A stretch of DNA of 47,508 nucleotides from Anaerolineales bacterium (GCA_020634935.1 JACKAT010000044.1:1-47508), one strand, 5' to 3'. Counted from the stretch's first letter, positions 6,025-14,567 are shown. Made by a program: numbers and translations. The notes: a model not told the origin generated them from the sequence alone.

Positions 6025-8937
6025 CTACACCGTTCCTGCTACTTTTTTCTGTTCATCACCGCTGCTGGATGGCGACGATTGCGGCAGCAGTTCCATAGGC
6101 GCTTCGCTTTGGCGGCGGCTGCGCCAGATCAAGGCGATAGCGACCAGGGCCGCCAAGGCCAGGCCGTAGTTAACATATTCCCAGAAAGATTGATTGGCTT
6201 CGTCCATTGGCGCTAGCACCCGGGCCGCAGTACCGCCGGAGCGGATGCTGAGCAGATCCAAATCCTCCACCGACCAATCGACCATGTTTTGGGTAAGTTG
6301 CAGGCTGTTCAGGTAGCGGTCGCGGGTCAGGTTAGACGACAGCTCAAAAATGACATCATTGAGAAATTCGCCGCTGCCGATGACCACCAGACGGGCGCTA
6401 TCGGGAGAGGTATCGATGGTGCCGATTTGGGTGGGCGGCGGCGCGGGGTTGCCCTCTTGAGGCGCTGCCTGCGGGATTTCTTTGTCTTTGAAGAAGCTGT
6501 CGAAAACCCCCTGAACCGATACCGCCAGTACGTGAGATTGCTGCTCGCCCTCAACGGGGAAGCCAAACTGCGGGTAGGCTTGCGGATCGGGTTGGATGTT
6601 GGTATCGGTACGCAGCCAGGAGGCAGCGCTGGATTTGAGCAGTGTGTCGACCTGCCGATCGGCGTTTTTCGTTTCATCGACCGTGATCGGCGACGCGAAA
6701 TTCATCGTCACGGCCGGCAGCCCGGACAGAATCGGGCTGGTTTGATCCATGCCGTCAGATCGAACATCGACAAAGAAAGGATAGTCGATGGCTTGAATCT
6801 CACGCACTTGCATGCCGCCGACATTGCGGGCGACCTGGACAGGGAACGGCTCATTTTGCGGGTCGAGCACCAATGACTGCTCAACATCGATGCCGTAGCT
6901 TTGCAGCATTTCACGCAGGCCGCCGTCAATCGGCTCGACGGTTAAGTTGCCGGCAAACTGATCGACCCCCAGCGCGTAGTTGCCGGCAGCCACAATAACT
7001 GAGCCGCCGCGCATCAGGTATTGGTCGATGGCGTATCGCTCCTGATCGGTCATGTTTTGCGGGGCAACCACCAGCAGCACATCGATATCCGTTGGTACTT
7101 GGCCGGTAGACAGATCGACATTGCGGACGGTGTACTCCTGGCGCAGCCGGTCGGCAACAGTGGTGTACCGTTTAAGGGAAGGCTGCTGCTGGCCGAAGGC
7201 GTTCGGGGTGGGCGTATCGGGCGGGGTCCACAAGCCGACTACTTGCAGGAAGTCGGATGTAGAGCGTTTCAGGGCCGACTCGATGCTGGTCTGCACCGTA
7301 GCTTCGCTAAAATCGCCGGAGGGGTAGAGCAGTTGGGCCTGATCGCCCACTTGCAACACCATATGGAGATAGTAGCTTTGATCCGAGAATAAAGCAGTCG
7401 CAATCGGCTGGAGGCCAAACTGTTCAGCCAGAGTTTTGCGAGTAACCTTACTGTTTGGATCATCGACATTGACCATCTCAAATTGGAACTTACCGTTGGA
7501 CTCGTCGGCGATTTTTTGGGCTACTTTGTTGATGGTGTCCGGCGCTTCAGCCAGCCAATCCGGCAGCGAGTCAGGAGTGACGTATAAGGTCAGCGACGCG
7601 GGCTGATCCAGTGAGGCCAGGATCGCATCAGTACTTTGGAAACCGAAGACCACTTTTTTGATGGCGCTGGTCAGATCGTACTCCAAGTTGCGCAGCCGGA
7701 CCTCAACCTCGCCGTTGGGGTAGGGCTGAACCTCGATCAAATCGCTAAAGTTGAGCACCTCGTTCTGGTCGCCGTAGCGTACTAAAATATCGAAATAAGC
7801 ATTGACAATTGACGCCCCGTAGCGGTCGGAGGCTTGCAGCGGGGTCGGTTGGATGCCGTAGGTCTGGTTGGCTTCGGCCTCTTTGTCCGGGTCTTGCAGC
7901 GGATCGACAATCTCTACTTTCAAATTTCCGTTGGAGGCGATTTGATACTCGCGCAGGGTGTCGCGAATGGTCGGCACCAGCGGCGCGAGCAGCGGGTGCG
8001 TTTTCTCACTAAAATAGCCGCGAATGAGCAGCGGCTCCTGCAAATGGCTGATCAAATCGCGCGTTACGGGCGATAGGCTGTACTCGTGCTGCTCGGTCAG
8101 GTCGAGCCGAACCGCGCTGACTTTGAACAGCCAGACGTTGAGCGCGATCAGGTTGAGGACGATCAGCGCCGCCGACAGGATCAAGCCGCGCCGGTAAGCG
8201 GCGGTTTTTTCGCCCTGGCTCCAGCGTTTGCTGTCCAACGAAATCACGTTAAGGGTCAGAAAGGCGGCGGTCAGCGACAGGTAGTAGACCAGGTCGCGCA
8301 GATCGATGACCCCGCGCTCGATGCTTTCAAAGCGGCTGCCCGTGCCGAGCGCCCGCAGAATTTCGGACAGACTGTCGCCGACGAAGGCGGTTACCCCTTG
8401 CGAGCCGACCAGATAAAAGAGACCGCCCAGAAGGCCGGTCAAAATCAGCGAGACGATCTGGTTATCGGTGCGGGATGAGATAAACAGGCCGATGGCGGTG
8501 TAAGCCGCCGCCAGCAAAATTGCCGCCAGATAACCGCCGATGACCGGCCCCCAATCCAGATTGCCCAGGATCGAGACGGTGATCGGTAGGAACAAGGTCA
8601 GAGCCAGAGCGACCAGCACCAGCGCCATGACGCCCAAAAATTTGCCCAGCACGAGTTGGGTAATTTGGGTGGGCAGCGTCAAGAGCATTTCCAGCGTGCC
8701 GCTGCGTTCTTCCTCGCTCCATTGGCGCATGGTTAGAGCGGCTACAAGAAAGATGAGCAGCAACGGCATCCAACGGAACATCGGCCGTACATCGGCGATG
8801 CCTCGGCTGAAAAAGGCATCGACCCAGAAAAACGTAAAAAGTGTGGCCGCCAGAAAGACGCCGACAAAGATCAAGGCCATCGGCGAGCTAAAATAGCCAT
8901 TGATCTCTTTTTTGGCTATTGATAGAATTTGTTTCAT
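6025..8937 (-). CDS. Fused ABC-2 permease / GldG-like substrate-binding protein (GldF-GldG fusion)
   Basis: Residues about 1-240 are an ABC-2 type permease: MKQILSIAKKEINGYFSSP at the N-terminus, then about six membrane helices and the SEEERSGTLEMLLTLP signature typical of GldF/NosY-like permeases. A further transmembrane helix near residue 260 leads into a GldG-type extracytoplasmic region (EYSLSPVTRDLISHL, then a periplasmic-type alpha/beta domain including VDVLLVVAPQ-like strands). A last helix near residues 925-945 (YGLALAALVAIALIWRSRR) returns to the cytoplasm. In most organisms the two are separate genes; here they are one 970-residue chain. The ATPase gene lies 21 bases upstream and AAGGAGAACCTC precedes the ATG. 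With the ATPase and DUF4340 protein it should form an exporter of unknown substrate; in Bacteroidetes relatives the set is linked to gliding. Confidence 0.9.
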   Translation of the reverse strand: MKQILSIAKKEINGYFSSPMALIFVGVFLAATLFTFFWVDAFFSRGIADVRPMFRWMPLLLIFLVAALTMRQWSEEERSGTLEMLLTLPTQITQLVLGKFLGVMALVLVALALTLFLPITVSILGNLDWGPVIGGYLAAILLAAAYTAIGLFISSRTDNQIVSLILTGLLGGLFYLVGSQGVTAFVGDSLSEILRALGTGSRFESIERGVIDLRDLVYYLSLTAAFLTLNVISLDSKRWSQGEKTAAYRRGLILSAALIVLNLIALNVWLFKVSAVRLDLTEQHEYSLSPVTRDLISHLQEPLLIRGYFSEKTHPLLAPLVPTIRDTLREYQIASNGNLKVEIVDPLQDPDKEAEANQTYGIQPTPLQASDRYGASIVNAYFDILVRYGDQNEVLNFSDLIEVQPYPNGEVEVRLRNLEYDLTSAIKKVVFGFQSTDAILASLDQPASLTLYVTPDSLPDWLAEAPDTINKVAQKIADESNGKFQFEMVNVDDPNSKVTRKTLAEQFGLQPIATALFSDQSYYLHMVLQVGDQAQLLYPSGDFSEATVQTSIESALKRSTSDFLQVVGLWTPPDTPTPNAFGQQQPSLKRYTTVADRLRQEYTVRNVDLSTGQVPTDIDVLLVVAPQNMTDQERYAIDQYLMRGGSVIVAAGNYALGVDQFAGNLTVEPIDGGLREMLQSYGIDVEQSLVLDPQNEPFPVQVARNVGGMQVREIQAIDYPFFVDVRSDGMDQTSPILSGLPAVTMNFASPITVDETKNADRQVDTLLKSSAASWLRTDTNIQPDPQAYPQFGFPVEGEQQSHVLAVSVQGVFDSFFKDKEIPQAAPQEGNPAPPPTQIGTIDTSPDSARLVVIGSGEFLNDVIFELSSNLTRDRYLNSLQLTQNMVDWSVEDLDLLSIRSGGTAARVLAPMDEANQSFWEYVNYGLALAALVAIALIWRSRRQSEAPMELLPQSSPSSSGDEQKKVAGTV

Positions 8938-8958
8938 GAGGTTCTCCTTACTTCCGAT

Positions 8959-9879
8959 TTATTGCGCCGTCGCTAGCTGGTTAAAGACGGTTTCTAACGT
9001 TCTGACATCGCGGCGAAGCTCGCGAACCGGCCAGTCCGACCGGCGAGCCAGATCGTAAATGGACGGGCATAGATCGACATCCGGCTGAGCCGTCACCCGA
9101 TAGCCGGGATGGCCGTCGGGTGAGCGCAGCGGCTCGATAGCGGAAACGCCGTTGAGCGCTTGCAGGGCCTGATTTACGCCGGCTGTTTCTTTTTGCAAAA
9201 TGAGAATCGCGTCTGATGAAGTAGATAGGTCAGCCAATTTGGCGTCGGCCTTGAGTTCGCCGTTCATAATGATGACCACCCGGTCGCAGACGGCCTCTAC
9301 CTCGGACAGAATATGGGATGAGAACAAAATGGTGCTGTTACGGGCTAAACGGCGAATTAGGTGCCGAATTTCGACAATCTGGGTGGGGTCTAGCCCGATG
9401 GTCGGCTCGTCTAAAATCAACAGCTTGGGCTGGTGCAGAATCGCCTGGGCCAGGCCGACGCGCTGCCGGAAGCCCTTACTGAGTTGGGCAATCGGTTGGG
9501 TCAGGCGGTCGGCTAGGCCGGTGGCATAGATCGCCTCGGACAAGCGTGCCTGCTGGGTCTCGCGAGGTATCTCGCGCAGGTCGGCGATCATTCTGAGGTA
9601 AGTTTGAACGGTTAATTCGGGATAGAGGGGGGCATTTTCCGGCAGATAGCCGATACGGGCCTGAATTTCTCGGGTATGGGTCAGCACATCGAGGTCATCA
9701 ACTTTGACGACCCCATCGTCCGGCTGGAGATAGCCGGTCAAAATCTTGATGGTCGTAGATTTGCCCGCGCCGTTCGGCCCCAACAAGCCGACCACCTCGC
9801 CGGCGTTGACGTTGAAACTCAAATCGCTGAGCGCCTTGATGTCCCCATAAAATTTGGTTAGGTTGGAAACTTCGATCAT
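8959..9879 (-). CDS. ABC transporter ATP-binding protein (GldA/CcmA-like)
   Basis: Cytoplasmic ATPase energising the adjacent permease fusion. The Walker A GPNGAGKST is near residue 35, the Q-loop near YLPENAPLY, the ABC signature is LSKGFRQRVG, Walker B is LLILDEPTIGLDP, and the switch His lies in ILFSSHILSE. The 306-residue length includes a C-terminal extension of about 85 residues after the core, common in GldA/DrrA-like ATPases. It is the first gene of the minus-strand cassette; AAGGAGG precedes its ATG by 12 bases. The upstream 420-base gap holds a four-unit 11-bp repeat array that may be its operator. The transported substrate cannot be inferred from the sequence. Confidence 0.95.
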   Translation of the reverse strand: MIEVSNLTKFYGDIKALSDLSFNVNAGEVVGLLGPNGAGKSTTIKILTGYLQPDDGVVKVDDLDVLTHTREIQARIGYLPENAPLYPELTVQTYLRMIADLREIPRETQQARLSEAIYATGLADRLTQPIAQLSKGFRQRVGLAQAILHQPKLLILDEPTIGLDPTQIVEIRHLIRRLARNSTILFSSHILSEVEAVCDRVVIIMNGELKADAKLADLSTSSDAILILQKETAGVNQALQALNGVSAIEPLRSPDGHPGYRVTAQPDVDLCPSIYDLARRSDWPVRELRRDVRTLETVFNQLATAQ

Positions 9880-9958
9880 TGCTCTAAAGACCTCCTTAGT
9901 TTGAGTGGATTGCGGTAGGTTCGAAGTGCCCTATCAGTTGTAACATGATTTAGGCCAA

Positions 9959-10002
9959 TTAACCTTAAGTGACTTTAAAGATTATCTTAAATTCAGCTTA
10001 AA
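9959..10002 (-). promoter_or_regulatory. Four 11-bp phased TTTAAG-type direct repeats upstream of the ABC operon
   Basis: On the minus strand the four consecutive 11-bp units begin TTTAAG, TTTAAG, CTTTAA and CTTAAG. They end about 80 bases before the ATPase start. Eleven-base phasing is the known geometry of OmpR/PhoB-family binding sites, so this is a plausible operator for a winged-helix response regulator. Two of the units overlap the 14-mer also seen upstream of the htrA-type gene at 3146-4474. No clear -10/-35 pair was chosen here. Confidence 0.5.
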
Positions 10003-10017
10003 TTTACAAACCGCTGA

Positions 10018-10054
10018 CAAAAAAATACCCCATCAGTTAGCGGATCGATGGGGT
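10018..10054 (-). terminator. Rho-independent terminator, minus strand
   Basis: CCCCATC (10028-10034) pairs with GATGGGG (10047-10053) around a 12-base loop. Read leftward, the stem is followed by a run of seven T. It would stop readthrough from the surface-protein gene at 10300 before it reaches the ABC operon, and is the second such hairpin in this gap. Confidence 0.7.
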
Positions 10055-10240
10055 TGAAGATGATGACATAGACCATCTGGCTGCTTTTCAGACTTGAAAG
10101 TGGGCTTATCCGGTCAAAATTATAAGGGCTATAAGAGCGCAAGCTGCGCTATTGGTTAAATTACGGGCAAAATTATAGATGATTTAGGTTAGATTCATGT
10201 TAGAGCAACCTCCCAAAAATAGGAAGTTTAAAGCTTGTTA

Positions 10241-10269
10241 AATAAAAATAGGGCGCATATCGCGCCCTA
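10241..10269 (-). terminator. Rho-independent terminator after the surface-protein gene
   Basis: TAGGGCGC (10249-10256) pairs perfectly with GCGCCCTA (10262-10269) around a 5-base loop. On the minus strand it is followed by ATTTTTATTT. It lies about 30 bases past the stop of the 10300-10815 gene and is a strong classical terminator. The rest of the 420-base gap 9880-10299 shows no ORF. Confidence 0.8.
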
Positions 10270-10299
10270 AAAAAGGTTTACCGTTTAGGCTGGCTAGCT

Positions 10300-10815
10300 T
10301 CAGTGAGAAGATATCTTCATTCTCATTCGTCGCGCCACGAACAAGACCGCAATGAAGCTAACGGCAATAAGCACAGCATCCATCGCCCCCAATCCCGTAT
10401 TGGGTACCTCGTTGGGCGTAGCCGCGTGGGATGCGTCATTGGCCGGTGTTTTAGAGTTGGCGGGTTTGGGTAGCGTAATATCGATGGCGTCCGTCCCGTT
10501 TTCCTTTTTGTCGCCAGAGGTAACGGCCGCCGCCTTCGCGCCGTCGCTGCCGGGTTCGACTACCGGGGTGTTCGTCGGCGTTGGTAGCACCGGCGTATTG
10601 GTGGGCCGGGCCGCAGCAGCGGTCGAAACGGGCGTTGGTTTGGGCAAGTTGATGACCAATGTTGGCGTTGGTTGGGCGAGCGCGGCCTGCTCTCGCAGAT
10701 TTTGGCGAATGACGAAAACCCCTCCAATCCCCAGCAAGCCCAATACTAACAGCCCAATGAGAGCCACGGCCAGGATGACAAAGAGTTTGCTTTGACCAGT
10801 GGTTTCTTCTTCCAT
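10300..10815 (-). CDS. Surface-anchored protein with VPNTG-type C-terminal sorting-like signal
   Basis: A 171-residue protein with three visible parts. An N-terminal transmembrane helix (about residues 11-34) follows a short acidic cytoplasmic tip. A low-complexity linker rich in Pro, Thr, Ala and Asn (TNTPVLPTPTNTP) runs to about residue 133. The C-terminus has VPNTG, a hydrophobic stretch (AVLIAVSFIAVLFVA) and a basic tail RRMRMKISSH. The last arrangement copies the layout of sortase substrates (LPxTG, hydrophobic helix, positive tail), with Val replacing the first Leu. With two hydrophobic ends it may instead be a two-helix membrane protein with an external Pro/Thr loop. AAGGAG precedes the ATG, a good promoter lies upstream and a terminator follows, so it is monocistronic. 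No sortase gene is present in the window. Confidence 0.75.
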   Translation of the reverse strand: MEEETTGQSKLFVILAVALIGLLVLGLLGIGGVFVIRQNLREQAALAQPTPTLVINLPKPTPVSTAAAARPTNTPVLPTPTNTPVVEPGSDGAKAAAVTSGDKKENGTDAIDITLPKPANSKTPANDASHAATPNEVPNTGLGAMDAVLIAVSFIAVLFVARRMRMKISSH

Positions 10816-10888
10816 TTCGCGCTCCTTCCACGTTTGACTTGAGGAAAGAGGCTATGACTCTTTCCCAATATAGTGATCTTATGTTGAT

Positions 10889-10917
10889 ATTTTATGTCAA
10901 AAGTGAAAAAATGGCAA
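10889..10917 (-). promoter_or_regulatory. Sigma70-type promoter for the VPNTG protein gene
   Basis: Read on the minus strand: TTGCCA, a 17-base spacer, TAAAAT. Each hexamer matches consensus at five of six positions. It lies about 75 bases before the ATG at 10815, so the leader would be about 65 bases long. Confidence 0.6.
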
Positions 10918-11003
10918 ATTAAAATTCTATATTTAGGGCTTCGTAAGCAAGGACCCTACTATATGTGGGGGGTAAACCGAAAATGAAGCGATTATTTCTT
11001 ATT

Positions 11004-11036
11004 AAGATAGGCCACGGCATTGCCGTGGCCTATCTT
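11004..11036 (-). terminator. Strong hairpin at the end of the eight-gene operon
   Basis: AAGATAGGCCACGGCA and its perfect complement meet around a minimal loop, giving a stem of about 14 bp. It lies about 40 bases past the stop of the last operon gene (11076). The following minus-strand sequence is A/T-rich but has no long T-run, so termination is likely rather than certain. Confidence 0.65.
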
Positions 11037-11075
11037 GCTTTCAAATCTGATTTACCTTTAGGATCAAGCGCAAAG

Positions 11076-12158
11076 CTAAGCCACCTGCTCCAGATTGGCC
11101 CAGGGGACAAAGATAACTTCATTTTGAAATTTAACATTGGCGCCAAGCGCTAAAATACCGGTAGTTAAAACCTGAGGTTCGGCGGGAATATTGACGATAC
11201 TTCCACTGGCCCCCAGATGTTGCCCCTGGATAATGCGCACCCGGCTGCCTTCGGTTACGGGGGTAGGTTTCTCCGGCTGGCTGGATCCAGAGTAAGTTCC
11301 CTTTTTGGAGCCGTCGGTTGCTAAGATGATGGGAGGCTCAAACGTTTGAGCCGCGGCGGCCAGGTGCAGCGACCGACCCCGGATCGAAACTTCTCGGCGG
11401 CTCAACGACGTCAGAATCCCAAAGGTGTAGGCCGACATCGGCAAGTCGCCGAAGCCTTCCGTGGCCACCACCCGCACTTTAGGGGGCGGGTCAAGCTCTA
11501 ACAGCGAGGCATTGATACTGCCGACGATAATCCCCCGTACTTTCCATTTTTCCGCCTCACGCAGCACGTCTTCGTCAACAGTTTGGCCGCCCAGAATGAT
11601 CGAGTCGCTGGCTTCTTCATTGAGCGCGCTCGACGACAGGGGCTCGAAGGGCGAGTTGACCAGCCGTTTGAGGCGACCGACTGCTTCACCACCAAAGCCA
11701 CAAGCCGCCTCGATGATAGCCCCGTTGGCTTCCACCACAACGCCGCGATTGCCCAGTACGCGGGCTACAACCCCGCTAATAAAAGCTTGCACCTCGGTCG
11801 GCGTGCGTTCAGTTTCCAGCAGAACCCAGGTGGGTCCAATGGCTGCGACGTGGCCGGCTACAGGGGTTCGTACCGACCGTTTTAACAGAGCGCCACCGGC
11901 GGTTGAGGCGATAACCTGATTGGCCGCCACCGCTTCCCCTTCCGAGACCTGGAGAATTTCATCCAAATCCACATCCGGCCGGCTAAGCTGCCGGGCGATG
12001 TCGATAACCCGAAAGCGGCTGGGTATCTCCGTGCGCCCAATGACGGTTAGGGCCTCCACTTTTTGGCCCGGCTCGACTAAAATTTCGCCGGAGGCCGGCA
12101 GCATGCGTTGAAGCGATATTTTGCGATTAATATTTACCGTTGTCGCGGGAAGCTGCAT
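11076..12158 (-). CDS. Barrel/KOW-domain protein of the PDWL operon, unknown function
   Basis: I do not recognise a named family for the whole chain. The N-terminal half holds two segments resembling lipoyl/biotinyl-type barrel hybrids: GEILVEPGQKVEALTVIG (about residues 24-41) and the RTPVAGHVAAIGPTWVLLE stretch (about 116-134), each with the Gly spacing of that fold but no Lys in a modification motif. A central alpha/beta region includes RGIIVGSINASLL. Near the C-terminus TEGSRVRIIQGQHLGASGSI (about residues 303-322) is a KOW-like motif, as in NusG and ribosomal proteins. No signal peptide or membrane helix. It is the last gene of the operon, 12 bases after the MutL-like ATPase gene, so the two products may work together. 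Nucleic-acid binding is possible from KOW but unproven. Confidence 0.8.
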   Translation of the reverse strand: MQLPATTVNINRKISLQRMLPASGEILVEPGQKVEALTVIGRTEIPSRFRVIDIARQLSRPDVDLDEILQVSEGEAVAANQVIASTAGGALLKRSVRTPVAGHVAAIGPTWVLLETERTPTEVQAFISGVVARVLGNRGVVVEANGAIIEAACGFGGEAVGRLKRLVNSPFEPLSSSALNEEASDSIILGGQTVDEDVLREAEKWKVRGIIVGSINASLLELDPPPKVRVVATEGFGDLPMSAYTFGILTSLSRREVSIRGRSLHLAAAAQTFEPPIILATDGSKKGTYSGSSQPEKPTPVTEGSRVRIIQGQHLGASGSIVNIPAEPQVLTTGILALGANVKFQNEVIFVPWANLEQVA

Positions 12159-12170
12159 AAGCGTCTCGAT

Positions 12171-13892
12171 TTAAGAAGAATAAAGTTGTAGGGTTTCTAG
12201 CCAGTGCTGAAGCTGCTCCTGGCGTTGCTCCTCATCAGCCGGGAAGCGAAGCGGGCGGCCGCGGGCATCGACAATAATGCCCAACAGCCCGCCTTCGACC
12301 TCTGTTTTAGCTGCGCGGCCGGACTGACCGCCAATGTTAAACTGCCGAGTGGGCCGAATTTCAAGCTGGGCTTTTTGACCGGGCGGCAGGCTAATGATTT
12401 CTAGCGTGTTGTAAGCTACTTCTGTTTCGTAGGTCTCTTCACTATCATATACAACCTTGACTTTAACAGCCGTTTGGCCGTTCCGGGCATGGCCTCGCGG
12501 CGCGACGACGGTGCCCAGATTAAGAAACGCGTCGTGAGTAGCCGCTTTGACGGCAGCCGTCGGATCGAGTACGGCGATGGCCCCCAGCATATCGACCAGC
12601 CCATTCCGATCAAGGACAAGGCTGGTCACCCCCCACGGCTCCAGCCCATCGATAAGCAGCAAAGCCGCCTGAGCCGCGTGGGGGCTGCCGGTCAGGGTGC
12701 GGCCCGCACCAATGATCAGATTCCATTGGGTGTCAGGCTGCTGGCTGCGGGTCTGATGGGCCACTAGCCGCATGGCTTCGCGGGCAACGGCATGCTCAAT
12801 CATCAGATCCTCGAGACTGGTAGGCAGGCTGGTGGGATAAAGACTTTTGTTAAGAAGGCGATTATATAGCTCGTCCAACGTCATCTCAAACGGCAGCCAA
12901 CGATGAAATTTTTCGATCGGGACGGCTTTAAGTAGATCGGCTAAGCTGTGGCCAACGCCGGCATCGCTGCGTATGTACAACCGGGATGAGTTATCTGGGG
13001 TTTTGGTGGCGATTGTGGTGGAGCGACTGCCGACATTAACGCCGACGGCGTTGAGTTGATGGTACTGGCCGAGGAAGGAGATAAGCTTTTCAAACGATTT
13101 GCTGGCCGGAATAACCGGGTATTGGGTGGACCAATTGTTGAGTTTATCGAAACCTGGCAGTTGCATCATCTTCTTTTGAATGTACAACTTTTCTAGCTCG
13201 GCCTGAGTTGCGGCCGGATCGTCCACATCCAACAGGGGGTGGACGTTGGGGACAGAGGTCAAAGCGGTTATATGGCCCAGAATATCGGCCATATCCGGGC
13301 GCAGGTCCTGGTTACCGGCATACACCACCGCCGGGATAGGATTACTGCCCAAAATGTACAACCCCATCGAAATAACGCGCGCCATCTCCAGCACAGGCTG
13401 GGTGGCTCCGCCGTCGGTGCCGCCGACCAGCAAAATAATGTCGGGCCGGCCCTCTTTAATGGCTTGAATGCGCGCTTCGGGGGTATGGTGGCCGCCGTCG
13501 GAGGCATCAAGCGAAATGAGGTTGGTCACATGGCTGTAGGTGGTGGCTGCAGCCCGCTGAGCACTGGTCAGCGAAATATCCTTCATCAACCCGGCGATGA
13601 CTACTCGCAGGGGTGAGCCGGCGCTGCACACCACCGTAAATCCATCGACGCCTTGATTAGCTTGATTTTGGGGGGTAATGGGCCAGCCGGCCGATGTTAG
13701 CAGTGTGCGTCCCACATTTTTTTCGATGTGCCGGATGGCCTGCCGGACGCCAATAGTAATATCGTGCCAGGGCGGGCCATAGGTGCTGGGAGTTTGGCCG
13801 GTGGCTTGCAGACGATACTCATCGCCCACCTGCTCAATCAGAGCCGCAATGGTGGTAGTACTGCCGCATTCGGCGGCTAGAATACTTTTCAT
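12171..13892 (-). CDS. MutL/GlmL-type ASKHA-fold ATPase (glutamate mutase L family)
   Basis: The 573-residue chain opens with AAECGSTTTIAALIE, the phosphate-1 loop of the actin/Hsp70-like (ASKHA) fold as seen in the glutamate mutase L (GlmL/MutL) family. Further family landmarks are ILLVGGTDGGATQPVLEMA (about residues 152-170), a second phosphate loop NVGSRSTTIAT (about 281-291) and LIIGAGRTLTGSP near 392. GlmL is known from glutamate fermentation clusters, where its role is thought to be chaperone-like. No B12-dependent mutase subunit, nor its DxHxxG cobalamin motif, is visible in this window. Instead the gene sits between a membrane protein (3-base gap) and a KOW protein (12-base gap). The ASKHA fold also includes PilM and FtsA, so a scaffold role at the membrane is a reasonable alternative (inference). 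Confidence 0.85.
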   Translation of the reverse strand: MKSILAAECGSTTTIAALIEQVGDEYRLQATGQTPSTYGPPWHDITIGVRQAIRHIEKNVGRTLLTSAGWPITPQNQANQGVDGFTVVCSAGSPLRVVIAGLMKDISLTSAQRAAATTYSHVTNLISLDASDGGHHTPEARIQAIKEGRPDIILLVGGTDGGATQPVLEMARVISMGLYILGSNPIPAVVYAGNQDLRPDMADILGHITALTSVPNVHPLLDVDDPAATQAELEKLYIQKKMMQLPGFDKLNNWSTQYPVIPASKSFEKLISFLGQYHQLNAVGVNVGSRSTTIATKTPDNSSRLYIRSDAGVGHSLADLLKAVPIEKFHRWLPFEMTLDELYNRLLNKSLYPTSLPTSLEDLMIEHAVAREAMRLVAHQTRSQQPDTQWNLIIGAGRTLTGSPHAAQAALLLIDGLEPWGVTSLVLDRNGLVDMLGAIAVLDPTAAVKAATHDAFLNLGTVVAPRGHARNGQTAVKVKVVYDSEETYETEVAYNTLEIISLPPGQKAQLEIRPTRQFNIGGQSGRAAKTEVEGGLLGIIVDARGRPLRFPADEEQRQEQLQHWLETLQLYSS

Positions 13893-13895
13893 GGA

Positions 13896-14567
13896 TTAAC
13901 CGCCAAATCCGCCAAAAAATCCGGCCAGAAATTCCAGGCGCGAGACCAGCAGCGCCACTCGAGCACTAACCGTGTTGGCAAACAGTGCGCCTAAGGTGAT
14001 GATAATCATTACCCGGCCCATTCCAGCCCAAAAGCGGACAATGATTTCGCGGACGCCTCCCAGTGGACCGGAGGCGCGAACGGCGAAGGTAAAATAGGCG
14101 AATGTCCCTACCGTGCCGATAATCATAATAAAGTTGCTCAGCCATTGGAGGGCGCCGGCTAGACTATCGCCGTTTTCATAATGAGCCGGATTGAGCGAAA
14201 GCGCTGTAGTGGCTGAAATTTGGGGCATTAGGGTGCCTAATAAAGCACCGCCAACCGCCAGCGCCGCGCCCACACCTAAAATAAACGCCAGAGCAATACT
14301 CCCTAACATATTAGACAGCGCGCCTTGATCCGGGAGGATTTTGAAGATCAGCAGCAAACAAAGCCCTAAGGCTGGCGCGGTTACCAATAAATTGCCGGCC
14401 GTCAAGGTAGGGGCTAACACCTGGTACCAAATGATAACAATGGCATAACCCACCGCCACCCCTACAAAGATATGTCCGGCCAATTTAAAGAGAACGTTAT
14501 CGCCCAAAATATAGCTAAAGACCATGAGGGTCAGAACAGCGGCGATCAATAAACCGATGGCTTCCAC
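13896..14567 (-). CDS. Polytopic membrane protein of the PDWL operon, unknown
   Basis: A 223-residue protein with about six hydrophobic segments (near residues 3-20, 30-50, 60-78, 88-110, 140-162 and 188-207) and little soluble sequence. A loop around residues 112-135 lies between helices four and five. It ends with a Phe/Gly-rich tail (LEFLAGFFGGFGG). Translation starts at GTG behind AGGAG, which overlaps the stop region of the giant upstream gene (5-base gap), so the two are probably translationally coupled. The next gene, the MutL-like ATPase, begins 3 bases after its stop. No transport or catalytic motif is recognised. By position it is likely part of one membrane complex with the other operon products. 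Confidence 0.8.
   Translation of the reverse strand: MEAIGLLIAAVLTLMVFSYILGDNVLFKLAGHIFVGVAVGYAIVIIWYQVLAPTLTAGNLLVTAPALGLCLLLIFKILPDQGALSNMLGSIALAFILGVGAALAVGGALLGTLMPQISATTALSLNPAHYENGDSLAGALQWLSNFIMIIGTVGTFAYFTFAVRASGPLGGVREIIVRFWAGMGRVMIIITLGALFANTVSARVALLVSRLEFLAGFFGGFGG

Noticed and set aside
10965..11153. 62-aa plus-strand frame
   Set aside because: It runs through the terminator hairpin and into the 3' end of the opposite operon gene, with no ribosome binding site.
12171..13892. DNA mismatch-repair MutL
   Set aside because: No GHKL ATPase motifs. The name coincidence comes from glutamate mutase L; the phosphate loops are ASKHA type.
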